The notes beneath the pieces are model-generated. The model was not told the origin of the DNA, did not search any database, and worked only from the letters and a program-made list of their open reading frames with translations. A program made the translations under genes and the position numbers. Below are positions 46,103 to 54,846 of a DNA stretch of 64,000 nt, piece by piece (within the stretch, counting starts at the first letter, position 1; each line of letters begins with the position of its first letter). The stretch is from Flavobacteriaceae bacterium (GTDB lineage: Bacteria > Bacteroidota > Bacteroidia > Flavobacteriales > Flavobacteriaceae), in NCBI GenBank assembly GCA_947456955.1, contig CANGTQ010000008.1, positions 52,657 to 116,656 on the forward strand, given 5' to 3'.

Positions 46103-47141
46103 CTCTGAGAACAAACGCTTTTAACTTTTCGGCAAACAATTCCGGTCTCAATTTTTCATACCATTCAAAAGCCAACGCTTTGTAGTTTTTTGCATGCTTT
46201 TGATACAATTCTGGGTAGTAATCACTCAAGTGAACGATGTCGTAAAATCCGGTTTCTTCTTTAATGTTCCAAGAAGTTCGGTTAATCCAAGGGGCGTAGA
46301 TAGTAAACGTCGGCACATTCAAAGCTTTTGCCATATTGGTTGCTCCGCCTTCGTTTCCGATTAAAGCATCACATTGGGATTGAAGTGCGATAAAATCTCT
46401 TAAATTTTTGGCATAAAATGCTAAGTTGATTTTGGCCTGAGTTTCTTTGGTACACAAATCATAAATGGCTTTCACATCTTCCAACTGATTCGGCATATAA
46501 TTGAAAAGCATTTGAACATCTTTTGTATTGGCAATGATGTCTATAGTTTTCGCCATGTATTTTGGTGGCAGACTTTTATTCTTTCCGCTGCCTAAAATCC
46601 CAATCATAAAGATGGGTTTGGAAGTGTCGCAATTTTCTTTGATAGCCGTTTTAGCTTTCTCGATTTCTTCTTGCCGCAAATGAATCTGCGGATAAATCAT
46701 TTCCACTTCTTTGTTCAAAGCCGTTTTGGAAAGCAATAATCGATAAGCATTGGCTGTCGCATTGCAATCGGCATCAGGAACTATAGTTTTGGTGTAGAAA
46801 AATTTAGTGTACCATTTATAATGACCAACAATCGTTTTAGCACCCGAAAAATAAGCCGGCAAAATACTATCCCATTTCCCATAAACATCAATTATGGTAT
46901 CGTATTTTTCCTTTTTTAATTTCTTTCCGAATTGATAAAGATTAAGGAATCCTTTGTGCACTTCAGGTTCAAAGAAAATCATCTTGTCAATAAACGGATT
47001 GTTATCAACTACCGCAAAAGTGTTTTTCTGAATCAGATAATGTACTTCGGCTTCGGGATGATTTTTTTTTATAGTTTCACAAATCACAGTACTGGCCAAC
47101 ACATCGCCAATCATTTTGATTTGTATTACCAGTACTCTCAT
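46092..47141 (-). CDS. Glycosyltransferase family 9 (heptosyltransferase-like)
   Basis: This 349-residue enzyme fits the heptosyltransferase fold: MRVLVIQIKMIGDVLASTVI at the start and, in the second half, FMIGILGSGKNKSLPP and QCDALIGNEGGATNMAKAL. Such enzymes build the core of lipopolysaccharide from ADP-sugars. It is convergent with the epimerase and separated from dapD by a 7-base-period array. Confidence 0.9.
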   Translation of the reverse strand: MRVLVIQIKMIGDVLASTVICETIKKNHPEAEVHYLIQKNTFAVVDNNPFIDKMIFFEPEVHKGFLNLYQFGKKLKKEKYDTIIDVYGKWDSILPAYFSGAKTIVGHYKWYTKFFYTKTIVPDADCNATANAYRLLLSKTALNKEVEMIYPQIHLRQEEIEKAKTAIKENCDTSKPIFMIGILGSGKNKSLPPKYMAKTIDIIANTKDVQMLFNYMPNQLEDVKAIYDLCTKETQAKINLAFYAKNLRDFIALQSQCDALIGNEGGATNMAKALNVPTFTIYAPWINRTSWNIKEETGFYDIVHLSDYYPELYQKHAKNYKALAFEWYEKLRPELFAEKLKAFVLRVTK

Positions 47142-47143
47142 TT

Positions 47144-47178
47144 AAAGTTTGAAGTTAGAAGTTAAAAGTACGAAGTTG
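47144..47178. repeat. Five tandem 7-mers (GAAGTTA type)
   Basis: AAAGTTT, GAAGTTA, GAAGTTA, AAAGTAC and GAAGTTG are in register. They fill the gap between the GT9 start and the dapD stop. Confidence 0.75.
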
Positions 47179-47180
47179 TT

Positions 47181-48020
47181 TTAAACCGCCACATCATATT
47201 CTCTCAACGCATTGTTAAGCGATGTTTTCAAGTCAGTTGATGGTTTGCGAGTTCCAATTATCAATGCACACGGCACTTGAAAATCGCCGGCAGCAAATTT
47301 CTTTGTATAACTTCCCGGAATTACAACGGAACGAGCTGGTACATATCCTTTATATTCTATAGGTTCACTTCCTGTGACGTCAATGATTTTTGTTGATGCT
47401 GTCAGACAAACATTAGCTCCAAGTACTGCTTCTTTTTCCACACGAACACCTTCAACAACTATACATCTTGAACCGATAAAAGCACCATCTTCAATGATAA
47501 CAGGTGCGGCTTGCAAAGGTTCTAAAACACCACCAATTCCAACACCTCCTGAAAGATGGACATTTTTACCAATTTGGGCACAACTACCCACGGTTGCCCA
47601 TGTATCAACCATAGTTCCTTCGTCTACATAAGCGCCAATATTTACATAACTTGGCATCAAAATCACCCCTTTAGAAATGTATGCACCATAACGAGCAGTT
47701 GCTGGTGGAACTACACGGATTCCTTTTTCGGCATATCCGGTTTTTAGCAACATTTTATCGTGATATTCAAAAATTCCAGCTTCCCAAGTTTCCATTTTCT
47801 GAATCGGAAAATACATCACAACAGCTTTCTTAACCCATTCGTTTACTTTCCATGACCCTGTGCTGAGCGAAGAAGAAGTATTAGCAGTTGGTTCAGCAAC
47901 ACGTAAAGTTCCTGAATCAAGTAATGCAATAACTTCTCTAATCGTTTTTAGAGTTGTTTCATCTTTTAACAATTCTCGGTTTTCCCAAGCTTTTTCAATA
48001 ATGGATTGTAAGTTGTTCAT
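47181..48020 (-). CDS. dapD: Tetrahydrodipicolinate N-succinyltransferase
   Basis: This 279-residue enzyme of the lysine/diaminopimelate pathway succinylates tetrahydrodipicolinate. The C-terminal half is a left-handed beta helix with hexapeptide repeats (VNIGAYVDEGTMVDTWATVG, HLSGGVGIGG, AFIGSRCIVVEGV). An 11-residue Ser/Thr segment, ANTSSSLSTGS (residues 46-56), sits between AEPT and WKVNEWV. From memory, other flavobacterial DapD proteins have only a few residues there. The segment is encoded by a repeat-like sequence similar to one in mazG. Confidence 0.95.
   Translation of the reverse strand: MNNLQSIIEKAWENRELLKDETTLKTIREVIALLDSGTLRVAEPTANTSSSLSTGSWKVNEWVKKAVVMYFPIQKMETWEAGIFEYHDKMLLKTGYAEKGIRVVPPATARYGAYISKGVILMPSYVNIGAYVDEGTMVDTWATVGSCAQIGKNVHLSGGVGIGGVLEPLQAAPVIIEDGAFIGSRCIVVEGVRVEKEAVLGANVCLTASTKIIDVTGSEPIEYKGYVPARSVVIPGSYTKKFAAGDFQVPCALIIGTRKPSTDLKTSLNNALREYDVAV
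47853..47885 (-). repeat. 33-base repeat-like insertion in dapD
   Basis: On the coding strand it contains TTCTTCTTCGCTCAGCACAG. It is similar to 50079-50111 in mazG, matching at 17 of 24 aligned bases in the same frame. Confidence 0.6.
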
Positions 48021-48106
48021 GGATTTTGAATTTTAGCAAAGATAATTGCATTTTTTTTAAATTATTTATATAAATGATTTTTAATGTAACTTTGAAATAA
48101 AAACAA

Positions 48107-48523
48107 ATGTCAAGAATTCTCGCCATTGATTACGGAATAAAACGGACAGGAATTGCCGTCACCGACGAATTGCAAATCATTGCTTCTGGCTTGACAACCA
48201 TTCCATCGGAAACCGCGATTGCTTTTTTAACTACTTATTTTTCTAAAGAAAACGTTTCAAAAGTACTAATTGGTGAACCAAAGCAAATGAATGGCGAACC
48301 ATCTGAAAGTACTCCGATTATAGAAAAATTTGTTACTGCTTTTAAAACGGCTTTTCCCGAAATGCAAATAGTAAGAGTTGATGAACGTTTTACTTCTAAA
48401 ATGGCATTTAAAACTATGATTGACAGCGGATTAAAAAAGAAGCAACGTCAAAATAAGGGATTGGTAGACGAAATTGCTGCTACCATTTTACTTCAAGATT
48501 ATCTGACACGAAAAATGATTTAA
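48107..48523 (+). CDS. ruvX: Holliday junction resolvase-like nuclease RuvX/YqgF
   Basis: This 138-residue RNase H-fold protein is implicated in resolving Holliday junctions and in 16S rRNA processing. It starts with AIDYGIKRTGIAVTD, which carries the first catalytic Asp. GEPKQMNGEPSE, VDERFTS and the C-terminal LVDEIAATILLQDYL hold the others. A -7-like box TAACTTTG lies at 48087-48094. def follows within about 30 bases. Confidence 0.94.
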   Translation: MSRILAIDYGIKRTGIAVTDELQIIASGLTTIPSETAIAFLTTYFSKENVSKVLIGEPKQMNGEPSESTPIIEKFVTAFKTAFPEMQIVRVDERFTSKMAFKTMIDSGLKKKQRQNKGLVDEIAATILLQDYLTRKMI

Positions 48524-48555
48524 TTTACCTATTTTTGCAAAAAAAAAAATCAAAA

Positions 48556-49146
48556 ATGATTATTCCTATTTACGGTTATGGTGAACCAGTTTTGCGACAA
48601 GTTGGAGAAGAAATTACACCCAACTATCCTAATCTTTCTGCCATTATTGACAATATGTATGATACAATGTACAATGCTTATGGAGTTGGATTAGCCGCTC
48701 CTCAAGTAGGTTTACCTATTCGTTTGTTTATAATCGATACTGAGCCTTTTAGTGATAGTAATGATTTGACAAAGGATGAGCAACTGCAATTAAAGAATTT
48801 CAAAAAGACATTTATCAATGCCAAAATGATTCTTGAAGACGGCAAAGAATGGGGTTTTAATGAAGGATGCCTAAGTATTCCCGATGTTCGCGAAGATGTG
48901 TATCGAAACGAAAGAATAACCATTGAATATTGTGATGAAAACTTTAATAAAAAAACGGAAGTTTTCGATGGCTTAATTGCCCGTGTTATTCAGCATGAAT
49001 ACGATCATATCGAAGGAGTTTTGTTTACAGATAAAATTTCAATGTTAAAAAAGACACTGATTAAAAAGAAGTTACAGAACATTATGGATGGTAAATCTTT
49101 CCCTGATTATAGAATGAAATTTGCCAATAAAAAAGGAAGAAGCTAA
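48556..49146 (+). CDS. def: Peptide deformylase
   Basis: This metalloenzyme removes the formyl group from new proteins. All three motifs are visible: GVGLAAPQVG, EGCLSIP and HEYDHIEG (QHEYDH). It has 196 residues from the ATG at 48556. A TTG at 48535 is in frame, but a TATTTTTG box at 48530-48537 overlaps it. It is probably co-transcribed with ruvX. Confidence 0.96.
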   Translation: MIIPIYGYGEPVLRQVGEEITPNYPNLSAIIDNMYDTMYNAYGVGLAAPQVGLPIRLFIIDTEPFSDSNDLTKDEQLQLKNFKKTFINAKMILEDGKEWGFNEGCLSIPDVREDVYRNERITIEYCDENFNKKTEVFDGLIARVIQHEYDHIEGVLFTDKISMLKKTLIKKKLQNIMDGKSFPDYRMKFANKKGRS

Positions 49147-49157
49147 AGAAATTTCAA

Positions 49158-49250
49158 TTTTTGAAATCCCAAATCCCAATAAAAGCATATTTTTTGGAAT
49201 TTGGAATTTGTCTTTTGGAATTTGTCTTTTGTAATTTGGAATTTGAATTA
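49158..49250. repeat. Inverted 7/15-base-period array (AATTTGG type)
   Basis: The left arm has AAATCCC units. The right arm repeats TTGGAATTTGTCTTT twice and then AATTTGG units. The array ends in the promoter of the DUF5606 gene. Confidence 0.7.
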
Positions 49251-49260
49251 TATATATTTG
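49228..49260 (+). promoter_or_regulatory. Promoter of the DUF5606 gene
   Basis: TTTG at 49228-49231 and TATATTTG at 49253-49260 match the consensus with 21-base spacing. The -33 box lies inside the repeat array. Confidence 0.55.
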
Positions 49261-49281
49261 TGCCCTAAATTAAATTAAAAA

Positions 49282-49761
49282 ATGAACGTAGAAAAAATAT
49301 TAGCCATTGCCGGAAAACCAGGATTGTTTGAATTGAAATTGCAAACCCGTTCAGGTTTTTTAGCTGAATCATTACTTGACGGAAAAAAAATTACAGTGGG
49401 ATTAAGTAGTAATGTTAGCTTGCTTTCTGAAATATCAATGTATACTTATACAGAAGAAAAACCATTAGTTGAAATAATGCGAGCTATTGCTATTAAAGAA
49501 GATGAAGGACCAACATCGGTTTTACATAAAGAAGATAATGCCAAATTAATTGCTTATTTTCAAGAGATTTTACCTGATTATGATGCTGATAGAGTTTATG
49601 CTTCTGATATAAAAAAAGTATTGAACTGGTATAATATTCTTCAGGCAAAAGGAATGGTTTCGAAAGAAGAACCGAAAGTGGAGAACGCTGATGCTATAAA
49701 AGAACAAGTGGTGGAAGAAGTAAAGGCTAAAAAACAAGCAACACCTAAAACCAAAAAATAG
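49282..49761 (+). CDS. DUF5606 family protein
   Basis: This 159-residue cytoplasmic protein matches the DUF5606 domain by MNVEKILAIAGKPGLFELK, SGFLAESLLDGKK and the middle ILPDYDADRVYASDIKKVLN. The function is unknown. The C-terminal 35 residues are a charged Lys/Glu tail ending PKTKK. I recall it as conserved across Flavobacteriia near peptide deformylase and mazG, as here. Confidence 0.85.
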   Translation: MNVEKILAIAGKPGLFELKLQTRSGFLAESLLDGKKITVGLSSNVSLLSEISMYTYTEEKPLVEIMRAIAIKEDEGPTSVLHKEDNAKLIAYFQEILPDYDADRVYASDIKKVLNWYNILQAKGMVSKEEPKVENADAIKEQVVEEVKAKKQATPKTKK

Positions 49762-49777
49762 TTAATTACTTTCTAAT

Positions 49778-49826
49778 AAATATAAATCCTATTGCTGAAT
49801 TTCAGTGATAGGATTTATATTTTTAC
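49778..49826 (+). terminator. Long hairpin terminator between DUF5606 gene and mazG
   Basis: Arms AAATATAAATCCTAT and ATAGGATTTATATTT pair over 15 bases around an inner palindrome CTGAATTTCAG, followed by T. It separates the two genes. Confidence 0.7.
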
Positions 49827-49841
49827 AAAAACAGCTAAAAA

Positions 49842-50639
49842 ATGAATACTCGTCAACAGCAATTGGAAGCTTTCAACAGATTACTTGACATTATGGACGA
49901 TTTGCGCTCCAACTGTCCGTGGGATAAAAAGCAAACATTCGAAAGTTTGCGTCATCTTACCATTGAAGAAACCTATGAGTTAGGCGATGCGATTTTAAAT
50001 AACGATTTGCAAGAAATCAAAAAAGAGTTGGGCGATTTGTTATTGCATATTGTTTTTTATGCCAAAATTGGTAGCGAAAACAGAGATAGTTCGTCATCGC
50101 TTACTACAGGTTTTGATATAGCTGATGTTTGCAATGATATTTGTGAGAAATTAATTCATCGTCATCCACATATTTACAGTGATGTTGTCGTTGCCAATGA
50201 AGAAGAAGTAAAGCAAAACTGGGAAAAACTAAAACTCAAAGAAGGTAAAAAATCAGTGTTAGAAGGTGTTCCTAAAAGTTTACCAGCATTGGTAAAAGCA
50301 AGCCGAATTCAGGACAAAGTAAAAGGAGTTGGTTTTGATTGGGAAGAACCGCATCAGGTGTGGGACAAAGTGCAGGAAGAATTACAGGAATTGCAGGATG
50401 AAGTTGCAATCGGTAACCAAGACAAAATAGAAGCTGAATTTGGTGACGTATTATTCTCGATGATTAATTATGCCCGATTTCTAAATGTAAATCCCGAGGA
50501 TGCTTTGGAACGCACCAATAAAAAATTCATCAAACGATTTATGTATCTCGAAAGCAAAGCAGGCGAACTCGGAAAACCACTAATGGATATGACTTTGGCA
50601 GAAATGGATGTTTTTTGGAATGAAGCTAAGAAGCTATAG
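49842..50639 (+). CDS. mazG: Nucleoside triphosphate pyrophosphohydrolase MazG
   Basis: This enzyme hydrolyses non-canonical or excess NTPs to NMPs. It has two MazG domains (about residues 15-115 and 150-260), shown by CPWDKKQTFESLRHLTIEE, ELGDLLLHIVF and EAEFGDVLFSMINYARFL. An 11-residue Ser/Thr segment, NRDSSSSLTTG (residues 80-90), separates FYAKIGSE from FDIADVCNDI. It has the same length and a similar sequence to the DapD insertion, so it is likely repeat-derived. Confidence 0.95.
   Translation: MNTRQQQLEAFNRLLDIMDDLRSNCPWDKKQTFESLRHLTIEETYELGDAILNNDLQEIKKELGDLLLHIVFYAKIGSENRDSSSSLTTGFDIADVCNDICEKLIHRHPHIYSDVVVANEEEVKQNWEKLKLKEGKKSVLEGVPKSLPALVKASRIQDKVKGVGFDWEEPHQVWDKVQEELQELQDEVAIGNQDKIEAEFGDVLFSMINYARFLNVNPEDALERTNKKFIKRFMYLESKAGELGKPLMDMTLAEMDVFWNEAKKL
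50079..50111 (+). repeat. 33-base repeat-like insertion in mazG
   Basis: It contains GTTCGTCATCGCTTACTACA, which aligns in the same reading frame with the dapD insertion at 47853-47885. Most differences lie in third codon positions of Ser codons. Confidence 0.55.
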
Positions 50640-50691
50640 AAAGCAGAAATTTGTAACAGAAAAACTCACTATGAAATTTTGTATAATAAAA

Positions 50692-50804
50692 TTGCACAGA
50701 GATACTCAGAGATTTAAAAGAGATACACAGAGCGTATTTATTTTAAATCTCTGTGAATCTCAAAAAATGAAAGTATAAAGAAATCTCAGTGCATCTCAGT
50801 GTAA
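50692..50804. repeat. Imperfect palindromic element (CTCAGAG/CTCTGTG type)
   Basis: The end arms of 24 bases match at 19 positions. The interior has further ACACAGAG and CTCTGTG units. It is 113 bases with no ORF and lies between mazG and the permease gene. Confidence 0.65.
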
Positions 50805-50914
50805 CCAATAAATTAATCAGATATCAAACACCTAAATGTTTTTCTCAATTTTCAACTTTCAGCTACCGAGTTTTTTTTACTATATTTGAAAACTAACCAA
50901 CCAAAAACCAAAAT

Positions 50915-52360
50915 ATGTCACAAGAAAAGCACCATTTAAAGCGTTCATTAGGATTATTAGATGCCACAAGTTTAGTGGCAGGTTCCATGATAGGTTCCGG
51001 AATTTTTTTAGTAACCGCGGCCATGGCCAGAGATGTTGGCTCAGCCGCATGGATATTAGTAATTTGGTTGGTCACAGGATTATTGACCATGTCGGCTGCC
51101 TTAAGTTATGGCGAGTTGGCCGGAATGATGCCTAACGCTGGAGGGCAATATGTTTACATCCAACGTGCTTACGGAAAATTAATTTCATTTTTATACGGCT
51201 GGACTGTATTTACCGTAATTCAGACCGGAACTATAGCAGCTGTTGCAGTAGCTTTTTCTAATTACACCGCAGTTTTCTTTCCAATTTTGGAAAACAAAAT
51301 ACTGACTATTGGGGAGAGTTTTTCTTTTACAAATAAGCAAGTTTTAGCCATGTTTATTATTGCTTTACTCACTTATATCAATACTAAAGGTATCCGAAGT
51401 GGAAAAATAATTCAGGTGGTTTTTACTTCTGCCAAGTTAATTGCACTCTTTGCCTTGATAACTTTGGGAATTTATATAGGTTTCCATACCAATACTTTTG
51501 CTGATAATTTTTCTAGTATGTGGGAAGCCAAGAAAACGGTTTTGGAAGAAGATGGTACTCTGACCATCACAAAATTATCAGGAATTGCGCTAATTGGGGC
51601 GATGGGTGCAACCATAATCAATTCATTATTTTCCAGCGATGCTTGGAACAATGTAACCTTTATTGCAGCTGAAATTAAAGAACCAAAAAAGAATATTCCG
51701 AGAAGTTTGTTTTTAGGGACACTGATTGTAACCATCATTTATATTTTGGCCAATATTGCTTACCTAGCATTATTACCGTTAAACGGAAGTCCGGACGGAA
51801 CAGTAGTTCAAAACGGAATTATGTTTGCCAGTCAGGATAGAGTAGGAGCTGCAGCTGCAAGCATTATTATGGGTAATTTAGGTGTGCTTTTGATGGCAGG
51901 TTTAATTATGGTCTCTACTTTTGGTTGTAATATTGGTTTGATTTTGTCGGGTGGAAGATTGTTTTATGCTATGGCAAAGGATGGGTTATTCTTCCAGAGA
52001 GCAGGAGAATTAAATAATTATGATGTTCCGGAGAAAGCACTTTGGTTTCAATGTCTTTGGGCTTGCATATTATGTATTTCAGGTAAATATGGAGACTTGT
52101 TGACCTATGCGACTTTTGCTTCCTTACTGTTTTATATCCTAACAATTGGAGGTTTATTTATTCTACGCAAAAGGGAACCTGATACCGAAAGACCTTATAA
52201 AGCATTTTGTTATCCATTTGTTCCCATATTATATATGATTATTACAGGTTTAATTTGTGTTGATTTATTGATTTATGATACTAGAAATACAGGTTTAGGG
52301 TTATTCATTGTGGCATTAGGAGTTCCGGTATATTATATTTTTATGAAGAAAAAAGAATAA
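50915..52360 (+). CDS. APC-family amino acid permease
   Basis: This 481-residue inner-membrane protein has about twelve hydrophobic segments. The N-terminal LGLLDATSLVAGSMIGSGIF, with GSGIF in the first helix, is the APC superfamily substrate-site signature. A conserved loop AEIKEPKKNIPRSL follows helix 6. It probably exchanges or imports amino acids. Specificity is unknown. A -7-like TATATTTG lies at 50881-50888. It ends at a strong bidirectional terminator. Confidence 0.93.
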   Translation: MSQEKHHLKRSLGLLDATSLVAGSMIGSGIFLVTAAMARDVGSAAWILVIWLVTGLLTMSAALSYGELAGMMPNAGGQYVYIQRAYGKLISFLYGWTVFTVIQTGTIAAVAVAFSNYTAVFFPILENKILTIGESFSFTNKQVLAMFIIALLTYINTKGIRSGKIIQVVFTSAKLIALFALITLGIYIGFHTNTFADNFSSMWEAKKTVLEEDGTLTITKLSGIALIGAMGATIINSLFSSDAWNNVTFIAAEIKEPKKNIPRSLFLGTLIVTIIYILANIAYLALLPLNGSPDGTVVQNGIMFASQDRVGAAAASIIMGNLGVLLMAGLIMVSTFGCNIGLILSGGRLFYAMAKDGLFFQRAGELNNYDVPEKALWFQCLWACILCISGKYGDLLTYATFASLLFYILTIGGLFILRKREPDTERPYKAFCYPFVPILYMIITGLICVDLLIYDTRNTGLGLFIVALGVPVYYIFMKKKE

Positions 52361-52402
52361 AAAAAGCCCCGATTTGAAATTTCAAATCGGGGCTTTTTTT
52401 TT
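52361..52402. terminator. Bidirectional terminator, perfect 28-base palindrome
   Basis: GCCCCGATTTGAAA and its exact reverse complement (52366-52393) are flanked by A and T runs. It serves the permease gene and the convergent isomerase gene. Confidence 0.92.
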
Positions 52403-52413
52403 ATTCCTATTTG

Positions 52414-53655
52414 TTATTGTTTTGCTACTGGTGGTGGTAGTGTTTCCAACATTTCAATTTCAAAAATGATGTTAGCGTTTGGTGGAATTACATTTCCGGC
52501 ACCTCTTTCGCCATATCCTAATTTTGAAGGAATGAAAACCAAAAGTGTATCTCCAAAATTCATCAGATTTAAAGCTTCAATAAACCCAGGAATTAGACCA
52601 TCTTTCTTTCCGTAAGGGAAAGGAAATGGCTGATAACCGTTTTGCTTTGCTCTGTTTTCATCGAATTTTCCATACTCTATATTTACATTTTCCATACTGC
52701 TGTCAAAAAGACTTCCGTCTTCTAAATAGCCTGCGTAGTTTATATAAACATTATTTCCTTCTACAGGTTTTTTACCCGTACCAGCTTTAATTATTTGGTA
52801 TTTTAAGCCACTAATTGTCTCGGTTGCAGTTGCTTTAGTTTCGTTTAAATATTTTGCTTTTGCTGCCATAACTGGTCCAAATTTAGCAGTGTACTCTGAT
52901 TTTTTCTGCGCTTCCAATTCAGCTTGTTTTTTATTGTTCTCAGCAGCTAGAGCAGCATCTTTTGCATCATCACCAGCTTTGTTAGCCATATAATCAGCAA
53001 AAGTTTTTGCAGCATCAAATTTATTTGCATCAGCACCTTTTCTAACAATAGTTATTTTACCAATAACATCATCTTGAGCAATTTTATTTACCACATCTTG
53101 TCCGGTGATTACATTTCCAAAAACAGTATGCTTTCCATCTAACCAAGGTGTTTCTTTGTGTGTAATAAAAAATTGAGAACCATTAGTTTTTGGCCCTGAA
53201 TTAGCCATCGATAGAATTCCCGGACTATTATGTTTTAATTCGGCAACAAATTCATCTTTAAAAGAATAGCCTGGTCCTCCTGAACCATTTCCTTGAGGAT
53301 CTCCTCCTTGAATCATAAAATCAGCAATTACTCTGTGGAATTTCAAACCGTTATAAAAAGGTTTTCCTTTTAGTTTTTCATCACTTACAAAAGTATTGGT
53401 TCCTTCGGCAAGTGAGATGAAATTAGCTACCGTAATCGGTGTTTTTTGATATTCTAATTGAATAACGATTTTTCCTTTTGCTGTTTCAATTTCAGCAAAT
53501 ATTCCTTGGTCAGTTGAAGGTGTTACAGGTTTTTTTTCTGATACGGTAAACTTTGTTCCAGTTGGTTTTGTTGCTGGTTTCTTTTTGGTTTGGGCTGTAG
53601 CACTTATCATACCAAGGCAAATAAAAAGAAGAATGTTGAATTTAATTTTACTCAT
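52414..53655 (-). CDS. Cyclophilin-FKBP fusion peptidyl-prolyl isomerase (exported)
   Basis: This 413-residue protein has a signal peptide (1-22, ending SATAQ) and no lipobox. A cyclophilin domain covers about residues 50-215 (FHRVIADFMIQGGDPQGNGS, SMANSGPKTNGSQFFI). A helical linker (215-285) follows, then an FKBP domain at about 295-405 (VYINYAGYLEDGSLFDSS, GLIPGFIEALNLM, LGYGERGAGNVIPPNA). It probably folds periplasmic proteins. It is the last gene of the nrnA-gldI operon and resembles its upstream neighbour closely. Confidence 0.94.
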   Translation of the reverse strand: MSKIKFNILLFICLGMISATAQTKKKPATKPTGTKFTVSEKKPVTPSTDQGIFAEIETAKGKIVIQLEYQKTPITVANFISLAEGTNTFVSDEKLKGKPFYNGLKFHRVIADFMIQGGDPQGNGSGGPGYSFKDEFVAELKHNSPGILSMANSGPKTNGSQFFITHKETPWLDGKHTVFGNVITGQDVVNKIAQDDVIGKITIVRKGADANKFDAAKTFADYMANKAGDDAKDAALAAENNKKQAELEAQKKSEYTAKFGPVMAAKAKYLNETKATATETISGLKYQIIKAGTGKKPVEGNNVYINYAGYLEDGSLFDSSMENVNIEYGKFDENRAKQNGYQPFPFPYGKKDGLIPGFIEALNLMNFGDTLLVFIPSKLGYGERGAGNVIPPNANIIFEIEMLETLPPPVAKQ

Positions 53656-53696
53656 GATTTATTGCTTATTATTAATTATTTATTTATTTATTACTT

Positions 53697-53717
53697 ATCA
53701 ATTATCAATTATCAATT
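53697..53717. repeat. Three tandem 7-mers ATCAATT
   Basis: They lie between the two isomerase genes and run into the stop of the upstream one. Confidence 0.75.
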
Positions 53718-54846
53718 ATTTTTTTAATTCTACTTCAAAAATCAAGTTAGCATTTGGAGGAATAACATTTCCTGCACCTTGTTCACCGTAACCAAGAGAA
53801 AAAGGAATGAAGAAAATGGCTTTTTCGCCCATTTTTAATTTACTTAATCCTTCTATAAATCCGGGAATCATTCTGTTAGAACCCATTACATAAGGTAAAG
53901 CTGAATAGCCGTTTTGCATCGCTCTTTGCTCGTCAAATTTACCAAATTCTTTGGCAACACTAGGGCTGCTTGTGTCAAAAAGCGTACCGTCTTCTAGAAA
54001 TCCGGCGTATTCTATATACACGTTTTCACCATCTTTTGGTTTTTCTGAAGTCGATTTCTGAGTGATTTTGAATTTAAATCCTGATGAGGTCTTGGTTGCC
54101 GATTTCTCTAATTCATTAAAATATACAACTTTTTTATCTTTGACTATTTTATATTTTGCATCATAGATTTTTTTATTTTCAGCGTCAATAGCAGCTTGTT
54201 TCTTTTGATTTTCGGCTTCTGCTTTGAGATGGTCAGTAAAGATTTTTACCGCGTCAAACTTTTTAGCTGCTTCTCCTTTTCTAATGATAGTAACTTTTTT
54301 AATATAATCATCCTGAACAATAGAATTGACTACAGTCATTCCGTCTCCAACAACACAACCAAAAATTGAATGTTTTCCATCTAACCAAGGAGTGTCTTTC
54401 AAAGTAATAAAAAATTGACTACTGTTTGTATTTGGACCCGAGTTCGCCATCGATAAAACACCCGGTTTGTCATGTTTTAAATCGGTAAATTCATCCCTGC
54501 ACTTGTAACCCGCATCACCAGAACCATTTCCTAATGGATCTCCGGTTTGAATCATAAAATCTTCAGAATCACCATTTGATTTAGAGATAACACGGTGAAA
54601 TTTTAAACCATCATAAAAAGGTTTTCCTTTAAATTCTTTAGATACAAATTGGTTTTTACCTTCGGCTAACGTAACAAAATTGGCTACCATAATAGGTGCT
54701 TTTTCGTATTCAAGTTCTAATAAAAGGGTTCCTTTTGAGGTTTCAATTTCGGCATATAAGCCATCTTTTAGGTCTTTATATTCGTCTTTACAAGATGTAA
54801 GACATAACCCGATAACAGCTAAAAAAAGAAAAATATTTTTATTCAT
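53716..54846 (-). CDS. Cyclophilin-FKBP fusion peptidyl-prolyl isomerase (lipoprotein)
   Basis: This 376-residue paralog of the preceding protein has a lipoprotein signal with lipobox LTSC (Cys19). The same order is kept: cyclophilin domain about 30-190 (FHRVISKSNGDSEDFMIQTG, SSQFFITLKDT), helical linker, and FKBP domain about 265-375 (VYIEYAGFLEDGTLFDTS, MIPGFIEGLSKL). It overlaps gldI by eight bases, so its translation is coupled to gldI. One extra loop, SKSNGDSED, marks it from its paralog. Confidence 0.94.
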   Translation of the reverse strand: MNKNIFLFLAVIGLCLTSCKDEYKDLKDGLYAEIETSKGTLLLELEYEKAPIMVANFVTLAEGKNQFVSKEFKGKPFYDGLKFHRVISKSNGDSEDFMIQTGDPLGNGSGDAGYKCRDEFTDLKHDKPGVLSMANSGPNTNSSQFFITLKDTPWLDGKHSIFGCVVGDGMTVVNSIVQDDYIKKVTIIRKGEAAKKFDAVKIFTDHLKAEAENQKKQAAIDAENKKIYDAKYKIVKDKKVVYFNELEKSATKTSSGFKFKITQKSTSEKPKDGENVYIEYAGFLEDGTLFDTSSPSVAKEFGKFDEQRAMQNGYSALPYVMGSNRMIPGFIEGLSKLKMGEKAIFFIPFSLGYGEQGAGNVIPPNANLIFEVELKK

